DNA of 64,000 nucleotides from Manis javanica (Eukaryota > Chordata > Mammalia > Pholidota > Manidae), in NCBI RefSeq assembly GCF_040802235.1, contig NC_133157.1, forward strand, positions 21,655,501-21,719,500, given 5' to 3'. Every line of letters starts with the position of its first letter. Within the stretch, counting starts at the first letter, position 1. The position numbers and the translations under genes were made by a program. Under the pieces are notes generated by a model that saw nothing but the letters and a program-made list of their open reading frames with translations, had not been told where the DNA came from and did not search any database. Positions 50,882 to 64,000 of the stretch are shown in pieces.

Positions 50882-53188
50882 AAAATTCTCTTATGGCATT
50901 GAGTTCATCACTGAGGATATCACTAGCCGAATGGTTCAGAAAGAGTGACTTTTCTCTTTGTCTTAGAACATTAGGAATCTCAAACTATAGCAATAAACTT
51001 CCTCAAAGTTGATTGTTAATTTTATTGAGAATATAGCATGCTGATAGCTAGAAAAGAATCCCCTGAATGCTCTTGCACTGTCTTAAAATCTGTTCATCTA
51101 TTTTGTAATACATTATTGCATGAATTCCTTGAATCATTCATGATAAAGGACTTAGGAAAAAGATATTCCATCTAAAAAACTCTTTATTATTGCCTTCTGC
51201 CAATAGAGAAAACAGCTATGAGATACTTTGTGTGGAATCTTTCTTTACTTTCAGTAGTATTAAAATAAGAGCATATCGTCATGGGTTTTTTGATATCAAT
51301 GTATTCCATGAACTTCAACATTTAAAATTTTAGGAACTGTGTTTTCATGCTGATGTTTATTCTCAGAACTGGATGTTTGCTTTGGTAGGCCTGGTGCTTT
51401 TTGGATAAGGTTGATGTTAAATCCATAAATTTAGAACAATAAATGCAGTAGAGTGGGCAAAAATAGTGTTCTAACTTTTTGAGTTTATAATCTAACTATA
51501 TCAGTAAATAAATTATAGACAAATAAATTTGAATGGATAATTTGATTATTTTATTTAAAAGCCATTTGGCTTTGTGACCTTTGGGCAACCATATTATGAA
51601 GTTTTCAAAAAAAAGGGAGTGTGCATTAGAATTAAGGGCTTTACCTGTAATGTTTGGAAACTGAAAATCATTTCTTTGTGGAATTAAAATTAGGTTAATT
51701 CATATACAGAGGCTGGTTTTTTTCATGCAACAAATTCGAATTTGAGTCATAAAAATCAATTGTCCTGCTTCTCATAATAATGAAATCTAGTAAGTTTTAG
51801 CACTTCAGCATGCTATTTTTATGTAGCTGAGTGGTTTCGAATACAGCGATAAGACTTGTAACAATCCATAAGTCCAAACATTCAGGTGCTGTTTTACTAG
51901 ACATCCGTTGAATGATCAGGAAGTATTAAAATAATCTGAAGCCTATGTTGTCTTTCTAGCTATTATTAGCTGTTTGAAAAGATCTAGATTCTCTTTTATC
52001 TGCAGCTACCTTAAAGTACGAGTTGGCAGTTAAACATTTAAGTATATTTGAAGATACCATTCTGCTCACATAAAATAGAAAAAGAAAACACGGCAACACA
52101 AGTTTATGAAATCCGACTATTTGAAAGCTGTATCTTCTGAGCATGTGAACCTTGACCTTGCGGCTCCACAAGAAACTTTCATAAACCACAAAATGTAAAG
52201 CTATGTTTCCCACCTACATACAGATACTTGTCTTCACTTACCTGCACACTACAAATGCGTTCAGTTTTTTGGTAAAGTTATAGAAAGGGAAAATAATTCA
52301 TATGAGTATGTCATAAAACACAGGACTCTTTTTACTCTACTGTAATATACTTAATTTGAAAGCTCTGTAATTGATCTAATTCAAACTACTTTCTCATGTC
52401 TTTTCAGAAGAGATTTCAGTGAAGCCCTCAGTCACTTCCCAAACCACCTATTTTCCTATCTTTCTTCTCGATTTGAAATACAGTAGTCCGAGCTTCATAA
52501 TACGCTGGCCAGAAACCATATCACTGTGGACATTCTTGCTACTGCAACAGGTGGTTGTCAGTTTCTTAAGTTGCTTTCCTTTCCCCTGAGGTGGTGTTAT
52601 TTCCGGTACATTCCAAAGACTGAAAAAAACGTCCATGGTCTCCTGCCAGGCCAAATCATGACTCTGGCCTCAAAGCTGTTGAGAAGCCATTGTCTCCAGG
52701 CTTTTTATTATGCAGGCAAATTGTGTATGTCTTTCTGTAATTCCTATTTGTAGGAACTAAAATAGTCATTAAGAGTTTTGCAAAACCGAAACTGAAAATG
52801 GAAATGATTTTTGTTCAGAAGCAAACACTCTGGATGTCTGAGAGTTGGGTTGATTATATTCCTGGCAAACCTGATGTGAGAAGGTTGTCATCATCCATTT
52901 AGACCACCCTGAAGGTTGACATGCATATAAACAAAACAGACCTTGATAACTTGCCATCTACCTGCTAACGTTTCTCCTACAAGTGAAGGGCTCTGCATGC
53001 ACCCTATAGCTAACCTTTTTATTGCAGAACATAAGGCAGGAAGAAATACCGGTTGAAAGGAGATGATCAACCCATTGCTTATTTCTATAGTTGTCTCTCT
53101 TTCTGTACATTGCACCCTGGCTTCACCAAGTAAAACCCGAGCCAGCCACACTAGGAATCAGTCATGATCAGCGCACACACACCCATTA

Positions 53189-53520
<332 letters not shown>

Positions 53521-53899
53521 TCCACTGAGGCCAGTAATGCAAGTGTAGGGCTGGAGGAACAAGGGAAAGAAAATCCCTGCAGAATCCCTTTTAAGACAGT
53601 GGCAGAAGGACAATACCAGATGCCTCTGCAGCCATCCCCGTATTCCCTGAGGTACAGGTCCCTGATCTGATTCAGCTCACCACCTCCCCCACCCCACCCT
53701 GCACTCATACCAGAACTTTGGATGTATCTAACTGTGACTCCGCCCCATCTCTAGGCCACCTCCCAGGTCCAACCCATTACCAATTCCTACAGATTGTACC
53801 AATGTAATACTCCTTGATTTCTTCCCCTCCGTAGAGTCCAACTAGTGTCACTCTATCCCAACCTCCTTTTCAGACATTCATTTTCTCTGAATGGCAGTA

Positions 53900-54315
53900 A
53901 CAGCCTCCAGGCTGTTCTCTCTGCCTTGTGCCTTACCATCCCCTAATCGCTTCCCAGATAGCCTCTCCTGCTCAAAAACCTTCAATGTTTCCTCGTCACA
54001 TAAACACATATTCAAACCTCTTCAATATGACATAGAAGGCCTTCCAGGACTCAGCCTATCTCATTAGCTTCTATTCGGATAGAAGTTTCCTGTATATAGG
54101 TTTCCTGCCCCCATGAATTGTTTATGCTGTTCCACCCTCTTAGAATGCTTTTCTCTCCTCTCCACCCAGTTAATACTTGTCCCAGCTTGATCATCATCTC
54201 CTCCGGGAGCCATCCCAGACCAAAAATCCCACATCTTCCCAGAATTAGTTAGGTTTGTCTCCCCAGGGCTTCTATAATGTGTTGTGCATGTGTCTCTCAT
54301 TGTATTTACAGCACT
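53900..54315 (+). repeat. L2 LINE relic, ORF2 end region
   Basis: 'ctccaggctgttctctctgc', 'aaaaccttcaatgtttcctc', 'gaaggccttccaggactcag' and 'tgctgttccaccctcttaga' follow in the L2 order. Confidence 0.75.
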
Positions 54316-54539
54316 GCTTTAAGATTTTACCCCTTGCGTTGGTGGGTCCCCATTCTTTGGCCTCCTGAGTCCACTGAATCGGCAGCTGTGGGCTGTCAGC
54401 AAATCGTACTTCTAAACGTTCTCCTATGTGAACTGTCTTCCCACTGAACCGCGTGTCTTGGAGACTTCTGTGTTAATATATACCGCACTACCCCACTGTT
54501 TCTATTAGCCACGTCATCTTTTCAATCATGGATGTATGG

Positions 54540-54860
54540 TGGTATATATAACAACACCCCAGCAGGTACGAGAACCCGTTTGCCCACACTCTCATCAACA
54601 CTAACAGTGTTACATTTAACTAGGATAAAAACCATTTGATTGTTTTAATGAACATTTATTTCACTGAGTACTAGGAGTAATGAGAATTCTTCACGTATTT
54701 GTCATTAGTCATTTTCCTCTTCTGTGGCTTTTGTCTGTTTTCCTTTTAGGCCATGTTTCTTTTTATTATTAATTTAGAGGATTTTTTTAATACTCTGAAT
54801 ATAAATAATTTGTATCCTTTGTCATATATTTTGCAAATATTTTCTACATAGAACACCTCT
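54540..54860 (+). repeat. Old L1-like fragment
   Basis: 'cccacactctcatcaacact' to 'tttgattgttttaatgaaca', 'cttctgtggcttttgtctgt' and 'gtatcctttgtcatatattt' resemble an old L1 segment. The orientation is uncertain. Confidence 0.5.
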
Positions 54861-56984
54861 ATTACCTAGCCATAATGACTGGGTCTGAAAATGGGCTTAT
54901 GACTCAAGCTAGCCAGTCCAAGGCCTCCCTAGTCTTTTACTGGACCTAATGCAAAATAAGTTCTTTCTTCTTAAATCTGACCTTTGAGGACCAGGTAAGC
55001 CAGGGCTGCTGGAAGCTTTTTTGCTCCAGTAATAAGAAATAATGTGCAAGCCAGACTACCCACTGGATTTCCTTGTTTTTTAACTTAATTAATTCTTTTT
55101 ACTTTTCTGGCTTGGTGAATATGAATTTGACTTATTAAACTGTAATCAAAAGAATCCTAGGGTAACTTTATTAGAAGAGATATAGATTTGATCAGATTTC
55201 TGCTCTGAGACAATCCTGCAGGTGCCATATATTTCAGGGGAAACTTAGTCATTAGCAGGATGAGCACATTTTTTACATGAGATTTTGGAATCGGCAGGAT
55301 GAACAGTATAGCTACTCATCATTCCCATAAGTAGCAGTAGGTAAAATGCAGGGTTCTGGGAACTTGGGCGGTGTGTAGATTGGTGAGCTAACATTCAGCT
55401 CAGGGTCAGTGCCAGCCATCAGTGAACGGAAGTCCAAAGTGAGCCACTCCATGGGGCTCTTCATTCACACGTCTAAGAGGAGGATCTGTGAGCATGTATT
55501 CTTCATTCTCTTTTCCCTTTCCACCAAAATACAGAACTAGTATTGATGATGCCCATTATGAATCCAATAGGATTCAAACCATTCACCCTGGAAAATTATC
55601 CCCTATTTCAAATTCCACCATGACCTCAGTCTCAAGGTGACCACAGTACTGTGCAAAGCTAAGGGGAGACAAAACCTATTGAGGGAAAATTCAAACCAGA
55701 CTTTGAGGGTGAGTGCTGGTTCACAGTGAATCAGTCATTGGCTGAGAGAAGCCAGGGAAGAGTGTGGCCTGGGCCTGAACCTTGCAGCAGATCCTGAATT
55801 GTAGCAGCTAGAGGCTGCCCACCAGTCCTGTTCCTTGCAGCAGTCTCTTGGAACCCTGATACAGAATGACCTTCCATCCTACAATACAAACAAATCTATT
55901 CCTTCTAACAGCAGGCCCATCCAGCCGCAGAGAGGAGAGACTGGGTGCCAGCCAGTTATTTGATTTCTTTCTGGGCATGTCGAGAGCATGGGATGCTGTC
56001 CAGTCTTCCCTTTAATAAAATACACTCGGCCACCAATTAAGTTTGCCTCATCACCTCTGGTATCTTTGTTTCCCCATCTCAGCAGCCTGCCAAGACTCCT
56101 GGGCTCAGAGAGCCTAGGACTCAAGTAGTCTCAGAGAGTAGGTAGTACCATTCTGAGCCACATCTTTCAGCTGTAGAATCAGCACATCACCGGGTTAGTG
56201 CTTCTGGTCTGCACCATGCTGCCATGCATTTGGTGAAGCTGGCAAAGGTCCACTTCTAATTTATGAAAAGCAATGACCTAATTCTCTGTCTCACTGGTCA
56301 TAAATGCCACATGGATTGCCCTTTCCCGAAAACTGGGGGAGTCAAAGAAATGTTTTAGGGTTGTATTTTTTTAAAAATGGATGGAATGTTTCATTAAATA
56401 TTAGGATAGAGATTAGAGGAGCTTCAATATTTTGGGGGTCTATACCCTATAAAATTGGGAGGGAATCCCACTGGAGCTGCATGGTGGAACCTCAGGAAAC
56501 TTGGCAAAAGTTCTGGGAGAAGGAGATGGGAGCCTTTGGGAAGAATGAAGCTCAGATGAATGGCTCATCTGTCTGCCATCAAGGTCTTACCAAAAAAAAA
56601 ATAGCAAAGCTCTGAGGCATGCTCCCAGCACTTCCAGGCAGGCATGATGGACCGGAAGACCTGCCTGGGCCAAGACCCCAGATTGCTGCCCCTTATGGCC
56701 ACCCCACTGTCCCCATAGCAGAACCTTTGACTTTCTTCCTTCCCTTTCTGGAAAAGATTTCTTCTTGGGGCTGGAGTGCAAGCCCCGCTTCAGACCAATA
56801 GGCAGAGATTGCCTGAGATAACCTTGGCAATTATGCCATTATGTCTCTTTACTTGAAGATAAATATATTTTTAATGAAATAGTTCAAATACACAGAACAT
56901 AAATGCCTATGTAACCACCACTCATAATAAATGTTATGATACCTAAAAAAAGAAAAAAAAATTGGGAGGGAATCCTGAAAGGAA

Positions 56985-57060
56985 ATGTTCAATGAATGAA
57001 TGAATGATATTGAATACCTACTGTATGCTGGGCATTGAGCAATAAACAATAGTTCAGACA
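56985..57060 (-). repeat. L2 LINE 3' end fragment
   Basis: AATGAATGAATGA repeats followed by 'gaatacctactgtatgctgg' and 'gcattgagcaataaac' look like the reverse complement of the L2 end. Confidence 0.5.
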
Positions 57061-58389
57061 TATGAGTAGGTTTAAGCTGGTTTAGGAGTTACCTTAGGAA
57101 TATAGCCTATGACCTGGGGACATTTATGTAGTTAAGCCCATGTCTCAGAGTGGAGATGAGTTCTGAGCCCATTGATACTGCACATGAGGGACAGTGTGGT
57201 TATACTAGTATGGACGGAGAGCAAACAATGGATTTGAGACAAACAAGAAAAGGATTTGGTCATAAAAGCAAGATGAATACTAGATTTCCAACTTGAACAA
57301 TTGAGTGGAGTCTGGCTGCTGGAGCCTGGCATCCCTGCAGAGACCTGGAGAGCCCTGGGGAGGGTGAGCTGGCAAGGGGGTGGTGGTCAGGGGAAGAAAA
57401 CTGAGTGAATGTAGAAAGTGGAGTATTTAATTATATGCTGGCAGGAACTTCCAAAAGGAAATTTTGTCTACTGAAAGGGTCAGTATATATCCTGTATGTC
57501 TTGGGCTGCTGTCTGGGTCGTAAAACAAAACTGATGGCCCTCTCAGATAGAACACAGGGAGATGTACAAAGGGGTAAGGTGTTGGGCAACCACAAGAATT
57601 GGGGCAGAAAATGTGAACCACTAGCAGCTGCTCTTTGCCATCTCGAGGACTGAGGTCAAAGGGGCAGAATATCAGTTACTGGAACCTAGAGGCAGAGATG
57701 ACTGTTGAGAAAGCTTCCTAATAGGAGCTAAGACCTTTCATTGAGGGATTTGGCCAGCTCATGAGGATGGCTTGCTATTTGGCAGATTTTCACCATTAGG
57801 CAAACCCAATAGGAAACTGAAGGGTTAGAAGGCCCATCAACAGAGTTCAGACAAGTCAGTTTCCACAGGCTGTGAGTAGGGAAGAAGTGGTTCTGGAGGA
57901 CAAATAGGACACCCAGCTGTCCTCTTTAAGGAGTTCCAGCTTTTCCTGGAACACAGCAGCAAATAAGAAAGGCGTGCCAATACTCCCATTTGTTGCAACA
58001 ATTACTTTTTGAATCATTCAATCAGTATGTCACATGTTCACTCACCTCTCTACTCTCTCTTAAGATTGACTACACTGCTTCTCTGTCATACCACCCCTTG
58101 TCTCTTTAAGTATATCTTTGATAACTCCAGTGTGTTACAGGGGCTTTTCCAAACTATGGCTCTGCTCCTCTGGCTTTTCCAGAGTATAGAGCAAAACTAT
58201 TCTCTGAGACCTCTGAACTGTTGATCACATGCCTGAATTCAGTCCCTCTTCCTGGTTCATCCAGCCCCACTGGCAATATCAAGATATCATCTGAAAATCC
58301 TATGGAAAACTCAAATATGCCTATAGTTCAAAGACCCTGGAGTTCTCACAGATGGCTTAAATAGCACTGAGGGAAGAAGCTCTCTACCA

Positions 58390-58548
58390 CTCCTACTGAG
58401 GCTGCCAATTTCATCAGCCACCTGCCAGAGAAAGCTGTGCAGTTGCTGTTACTCTTACAAGCTTCATCTCCGTTGCCTTAATCTGCTGCCGCAGCCTCTC
58501 CAGACCCTTAATGCTGCAGCCAAAGGGATTTTTCTTTAAAGAAAGTAT
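58390..58548 (+). repeat. L2 LINE fragment
   Basis: 'ttaatctgctgccgcagcct' and 'aatgctgcagccaaagggat' fit the L2 ORF2 region. It ends against the L1. Confidence 0.4.
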
Positions 58549-58549
58549 T

Positions 58550-59400
58550 CACTATACACCCATTAGAATGGCCAAAATCTGGGGTACTGACAACACCAAA
58601 TGCTGTTGAGGATGTGGAGCAACGGGAGCTCTCATTTATTGCTGATGGAAATGCAAAATGGTGCGGCCACTATGGAAGACAGTTTGGCAGTATCTGACAA
58701 AACTAAACGTGCTCCTGTCATATGATTCAGAAATCACATCCTTGGTATTTACTTAAAGGAGTTGAAAACTTATTTCCCCACAGAAACCTGCACATGCATG
58801 TTTATAGCAGCTTTATTAATGATTGCCAAAGCTTGGAGGCAACTAGCCTGTCCTTCAGTAGGTGAATGGATGAAATAAACCGGCACATCCAGACAATGGA
58901 ATATTATTCAGTGCTAAAAAGAAATGAGCTATCAAGCAGGGAAAAGACACAGAGAAACTTAAGTGAATATTATTAAAAGAAAGAAGCCCATCGAAAAGGC
59001 TACATACTGTATGATTCCAAGTATATGACATTCTAGAAAAAGCAAAACTATGGAGACAGCAAAAAGATTAGTGGTTTCCAAGGGCAGGAAGGGAGGAGAG
59101 AAAGAGATGATTTTCGAGCAGTGAAAATTCTCTATATGATATAATAATGATATACATTTGTTCAAACCCATAAAGTGTACAACACCATGAGTGAATCCTA
59201 AAGTACATTATGGCCTTTGGGTGATCATAGTGTATCAGTGTAGGTTCATCTTTGCTAAAAATGTGCTATTCTGGTGAGTGATGTTGATAATAATGGGGGG
59301 TATGCATGTGTGGGGTAAGGAGTATATGGGAAATCTCTGTACCTCCTTCTCAATTTTGTTGTAATCCTTAAATTGCTCTAAAAAATCAAGTCTTATAAAA
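58550..59400 (+). mobile_element. L1 LINE, ORF2 end and 3' UTR (old)
   Basis: Order of old L1 blocks: 'acacccattagaatggccaa', 'gctgttgaggatgtggagca', 'tagcagctttattaatgatt', 'gacaatggaatattattcag', 'tactgtatgattccaagtat', 'agtggtttccaagggcagga', and a 3' end with 'ttgctctaaaaaatcaagtc' and an A-rich tail near 59395. Confidence 0.9.
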
Positions 59401-59410
59401 AATAATTTAT

Positions 59411-59479
59411 AGCTTTGTGCAGTGGCATTATCAGAGCCAGTGATGTTTATCTGAGGTGTGATTATTGCTAATTGGAAAA
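59411..59479 (+). pseudogene. U4 snRNA pseudogene, 3'-truncated
   Basis: The text 'agctttgtgcagtggcatta' and onward to 'gattattgctaattgg' follows U4 snRNA nucleotides 1 to about 68, with about ten differences (roughly 85% identity). The U4 start is exact. The match stops in the central AAAA and is followed by a run of eight or nine A, as in a truncated retrotransposed copy. The 3' half, including the Sm site and 3' stem-loop, is missing, so it cannot be a working spliceosomal RNA. It lies directly after the A-rich end of an L1. Confidence 0.88.
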
Positions 59480-60164
59480 AAAATTTAGAGTCAAGTACAG
59501 CAATGATATTCAGGTTTTCATTGAAGCTTTGTTTATATAAAAAGTTATGACAACTACAGACATCATTTTATGACCAAGTACAAATCATAAAAACATCTTT
59601 GCAGAGAAGGTATTATTCGGTCTAGTGAAGTTTTTAACTCCATGTTTGAACCACTTCCTATGTTTGTGCAAGTCGGTGCCCGAAGGCAGGCCTCTGCTCT
59701 CCCTACAGACGCGGAGGACAGTGAACATGGACTCCCTCCTGAGCATGGACAGCCTATACGGATTAGTGACTTAAGCTCAGACAATCGGGCACCTTTGCTG
59801 GAACTTTGCATTTGGAGCAAGTGACACAAAGAAGGAGGGGGTGAGAATTCATGCCAGGAGTGGTGGCATCAAGTGTTCGTGGCAGTGGTGTCCAGAGCAG
59901 TGCGCAGCCGTGGCAGTGCCTCGGGAGTATCTGGTTTCTGGTGATGGCAGCGCTAGTGTCTGTGCCCAGTGCTCAGCAGCAGAGCTGTGTCATCCTGAGC
60001 AGGCTGTTCTTCTGTGAGATCTTGGCCGTATTGCTTGCCACCTGACGGCCTCTGGGTCCTGCCTGGCACTCCAACATTCCCAAGTATTCCATAAGCTATT
60101 CAGTCTCCTTCCAAAATATGCCTTTTTTTCCAGGTTAACCAGATCATTCTCTGTTGCTTGCAAC

Positions 60165-60300
60165 AAGAAATGTCTCTTTTGCAGATAAGAAAATTAAAGC
60201 TCTGAAAGGTTAAGAAATGTGGCCAAAGATTTGTAACTAGTAGGTGACGGAGGCAGAGTTCTAATGCAGGTCTCCGATTTCTGAGTAGAGTTTTCCCCCA
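60165..60300 (+). repeat. MIR SINE relic
   Basis: 'gcagataagaaaattaaagc' followed by 'gtaactagtaggtgacggag' and 'tctaatgcaggtctccgatt' is the MIR order. Confidence 0.7.
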
Positions 60301-61299
60301 AAACAACTGCATCTACACTGCAGATAGATACTTCCTATTATAAGTGGGTGTTTTATTGACCTGGTGATCTTACCTTGTCCGAAGAGTACAATGAGAAATC
60401 TGGGAAGCAGCAAAAACAGCTATCCAGTGACTCTAGAAGGAGAATAGGGATCATTTTGACCTACTACATATGGGTGAGTTATCCAGATTTCTTCATAAAG
60501 TGGTGTGAACAGTCTTGACAAGGAGCCTGGGGTAGATGGGGACCCAGAAATGTATGCATATCTACTGATGAGATCAATCAGGGTCTAGTAGCACTTAGGC
60601 TAATAAACAAGGAGAGGCAGGGAAGTACGTTTCCTTCTGTCTGGGACCAAGAGTAACTTCCTTCCCAGGCACAGCTGAGGTGTTTCTGAACTTCAAGGAG
60701 ACCAGACAATTTATGCAGGGTTTTCATTCAAGCCACTTCCCCCCTTCTACTTCCCAGTGCCTTGTAAAAGAAAAAAGCCTCAAGATTTATTGCCTTCAAA
60801 CTTAACCTCATCCCCCAAAATATCCCAGTTGTCTATGGAGATGTAGGAGGTAATAGCTATCCTGCAAGGGTGGGAGATGACGGCATCAGGAAATATTGAT
60901 CCTAGAAATCTGAGCATTTCACCACTGAATGGCTATCATTTTTTTCATGCATTGTTCTACTCACAGGATTGTGAGTGGGAAACTTGATTACTGGATTTTA
61001 TCTACTTAGCTTACTGTCATCAATACTGATTATGAACTTCTTGGGCACCTAGCCATCTTGGTGAATCAATAGCTAAGATGTTGGACAAGTACACAAGCGA
61101 TGGAGAGGTTTGGGGGTTTATTTTCTTTTTAACAGAAAGGAGAGTGTATTTCCCCCCCTACAGGGACCTCCATTTTACCTCAACCCTAGGCATGTAGCTT
61201 CAGTTCATGTAACCTTTTTATAGCTAAACATCTAGACACTAGGAGAGCGACCTATCATAGAGTTTCATTTTTACTTCAGCGTCTCCAACCAGGGTCTTA

Positions 61300-61930
61300 C
61301 TACAGTTTTTAAAGAACAAAAATGGAAAGCCACAAGGTTAGCAGAACTATTGCTCTCTGAGACAGACAGTAGTCTACACTTAAGGTTAGCAAAATAAAAT
61401 TCCCATAGTATTTTTGGAACTAGAAAAACTGAACTTGGAATGCATATACAAAAAGCAAAGATAATCAGGGAAAACTGTGGAAAAATAGTATAATGAGGGG
61501 TAATTTGCCTATGAAATGTTAAAACACATTGTAAAGCTATAATAATTGAAATAGTGTGGTAACAGGCTATAAATAGATAGGTCAGTGGAAGTTGAATACA
61601 TGATACAGATGATACTTTAAATCGGTGGGAAAAATGGCTTAATAAGCCCACGGGGTAGTTATCCAAAAAAATTAATTACATCTGTATCTCATGTATTACA
61701 CCCAAATAAAAATTCAAATAAATCAAAAGTACTAGAAGAAAACATGAAAGTGAGTGTATATGTGTATGTACATATATATAACTTGCGGGAAGTATTTACC
61801 CCATACTTGCGGGAAAACATTTCTTATGACACAAAACTTAGAAGTCATATAAAGATAAATATATTTGATAACATAAAGTTTTAAAATCTGCCTGGGAAAA
61901 CATATGCCCAAAGTTAAATATCAAAATGGA
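61300..61930 (+). mobile_element. L1 LINE ORF2 fragment (old)
   Basis: A-rich text with 'taaagctataataattgaaa' and 'gtgtggtaacaggctataaa', then 'tacacccaaataaaaattca' and 'aaagataaatatatttgata' is the C-terminal ORF2 region of an old L1. The reading frame is destroyed. Confidence 0.75.
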
Positions 61931-63059
61931 AAAAAAAACCTTGCTAAGCTAATAGATATCTCAGTATCTTCTTTGAATTATCCTCAACATACACAGAACT
62001 GGCCAGTTCTTTTTACTTGAAGTTCTTCTTCACTTGTTTTTTTTTGATAGTGTTCTTTCCTGGTTTTCTTCTTATTTTTTTGTTGTATAAAATTAATAAG
62101 AACCCTTTTCTTCTATGCAGAATTTAAATGTTGATTTTCCCAAAGTTAAATCCTTGGCATATACTCTGTATGCATACTTTGTACACATATTCTGAGTGGT
62201 TTTAACCATTTTACAGCATTAGACAATGTCTATCTATGTATGACTCCTACACCTGAATTAATCTCTCTCTTGGAAACACCTGTGTATATGGTCATCTACA
62301 TGACTATCCCACAAGCAACTGAAAATCAACAGTGGAGATATAATATTATTAATCTTAAAAAACACTTAGTGTTCAACCAGAACTGATGATGAGATCAGAG
62401 AGGACAGAAAGCCTTCCAACTGCTTTCTGTCCCTGTCACAGCAAGAGGCTCCTTAAGACCAAATGCCATTTACAGGCTGTATTGCATAATGGCTTTCCTC
62501 TGCTCTCACTCAGCTAAAGTATTTCTGGAAACCAACAGGTCTCCAGACACTGGACTCATTTCCAAACACCTATAAGTGAAGGTGCCAGTGAGGAAGTCGG
62601 AGAATAAGTGCTTCCTTTTATTGAGGAGTTCTATGAAAGCAACTACTTTAGAAGAATCACTGGCACATGGAGTATGTTCAATAAATAAGAGTTGTATAGA
62701 AATTCAGAACTTTTCAAGTAGACATGGCTCTAAGTTAACATAAAACATGATTCTCAATATTAAATGGATAAAAGAGTATGAGATGAAGAGGTAATCCTAT
62801 GTGCTAGCTGTGTTTTCAAATAAGGTACCATCCATTGTTTCCTCCCCTTCCTGCCCCATCTCTATGTGTGAGAGAGATGTTCCTGTGGGGAGTTGTGAGA
62901 GAGAGCCTGGGAAGATAATATAATTTCAGAGCTGGTGAAATATGATTCCAACTTTTTTTCCCCAAGGTTCTCCAAGACCTAGAGCCTAAATTTCTACTGA
63001 CCAAAGAGTCTGTCTTAATTTAAATGAATTTAAGATCCTAGTACCAGGGGAACTGGGTC

Positions 63060-63985
63060 CTGAGTTCCTATAACTTCAATATGTTCAACACTAAACTCAT
63101 CGTCTTCTCTGAAACCTGGGAATTCCTTTATCTCTTGTTTCAGTGAATATCACATTCTTCTGCTCTGTTTCTCAAGCCTTTAAGCTGTGAATCATCCCTG
63201 AAGCCCTTTTTTTTTCATACCCCTATATTTAATCTGAGTCTTATCAGGTCTACATGCTGAAGGCCTTTCTAATCTGCCCCTTCCTCACTGCCCTCAACGC
63301 CTTACATGAAGCTCTCCTTAGTTTATTGTCTGTGCACTACAGCAGCTCCCTAATGGGTCTCCCTGCCAATCATTTCTCTACCCTGATGTCAGAGAGCACC
63401 TCCCGGTACATAAATTTGGCTACATCATTTGCCTGCTTGGGGTTTTATGACTTCCTGCTGTTTTTTGGATAAACTCCTCAGCTCCCAGCGTGGCTGCCCT
63501 CCGCTCACCCTCCTCCCTTTTCTCTCATCTGCCCCCCCGCCCCCCCACTCTCTGTTGGAGGCATGACTTAGTGCTTTAAAATCACTAGGCTCTTTCTGAC
63601 CTCCATTGCTTTTAACATGGTTTCCTTTCTGCTGGAATGTTACTCCCTTGTTTATTTTTAGCCAAACTCAGCTTGTTCTTCAATAAATATCCCACTGGTT
63701 CTTCCGTCCCTGAGGAGTCTCATTTGCTGCATGGGTCTGTGTGGGACGTCTCTGCTCTCCTCCAGAGCCCCCACTCGGTGGTCATCCCTCTGTGCTCACA
63801 TCACACTGTCCAGTAGAGCTCTTACCTGCTCCCGAGTCCCTCTCTCCACAACCGTGTGAGGTTATTGAAGTTGAGTTTTGTATCCTTTAGCTCTGTGATT
63901 CCTGTGCCTTGCAGAGTCCCTGGTGTATTGTAGGACTTGGTACCTATTTTATGATAAATACAGGAATAAATGAAACCATATCCTC
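63060..63985 (+). repeat. L2 LINE relic, long
   Basis: About 0.9 kb of L2 in order: 'gaatcatccctgaagccctt', 'cagctccctaatgggtctcc', 'catgacttagtgctttaaaa'-type text, 'tctgctggaatgttactccc' and the end 'attgtaggacttggtaccta' with 'aataaatgaaa'. A C-rich run lies near 63530-63547. Confidence 0.75.
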
Positions 63986-64000
63986 CATTCTTGTAGAAAT

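Larger units (their letters stand above)
53521..64000. other. MUSK 5' flank, intergenic
   Basis: No second gene was found. The flank holds L2 relics (53900, 58390, 63060), an L2 end (56985), L1 segments (54540, 58550, 61300), a U4 snRNA pseudogene (59411) and a MIR (60165). 54870-55180 and 59640-60110 look like old interspersed repeats I cannot classify. 55850-56150 is possibly LTR-like. 57061-58389 and 62000-63059 show nothing identifiable. Confidence 0.75.

Noticed and set aside
56304-56615. Plus-strand frame of 103 codons in the 5' flank
   Set aside because: No homologue recognised, and it ends in an A-run region. Most likely chance.
61271-61666. Open frame of 131 codons on the minus strand
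   Set aside because: It is the antisense of an A-rich old L1 ORF2 fragment, where stop codons are naturally rare on the opposite strand.

Overview
This is mammalian nuclear DNA: AT-rich, dominated by introns, and full of old interspersed repeats (L1, L2, MIR, MER5A and MLT1-type relics). Its one recognisable protein gene, on the minus strand, is the 5' half of MUSK, the muscle-specific receptor tyrosine kinase of the neuromuscular junction. The identification rests on protein sequence recalled from the family. Eight coding exons with proper GT/AG borders and consistent phases join into one open frame of 314 codons plus one base.

MUSK layout, read from high to low coordinates: exon 1 (start codon and signal peptide, 53311-53233), exons 2-3 (Ig1), exons 4-5 (Ig2), a 30-nt microexon (16267-16238, ten residues between Ig2 and Ig3), then exons 7-8 (Ig3). 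The gene leaves the window at position 1, before the frizzled-like domain, the membrane segment and the kinase. Each Ig domain is a two-exon cassette with phase-1 borders on both sides, and the microexon is also phase 1-1. Ig3 or the microexon can therefore be skipped without losing the frame. The signal peptide and three Ig domains form the outer part of a receptor that works with LRP4 and agrin to cluster acetylcholine receptors.

Introns: intron 1 (10.6 kb) holds an L1 relic, a 28-bp tandem duplication and a pair of 186-bp inverted arms that are about 94% identical. Introns 2-4 hold an MLT1-type LTR, a 45-bp GT repeat and an L1/HAL1-like relic. Intron 5 (17.2 kb) is mostly MIR, L2 and MER5A relics. 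It also holds an unrecognised Cys-rich open frame with a good acceptor in the phase left by exon 5. Intron 6 has an L1 3' end close upstream of the first Ig3 exon. Intron 7 has a second MLT1-type relic. The 5' flank (53312-64000) has a palindromic E-box near exon 1, two L1 relics, a truncated U4 snRNA pseudogene and L2 fragments. No second gene was found there.

Species: residues differ from the human protein at several places, no Alu is visible, and I see none of the abundant lineage SINEs of rodents, dogs and cats, ruminants, pigs or horses. This points to a non-primate placental mammal with few SINEs; I cannot name it. Repeat calls are from memory of family consensus sequences, and their borders are approximate.
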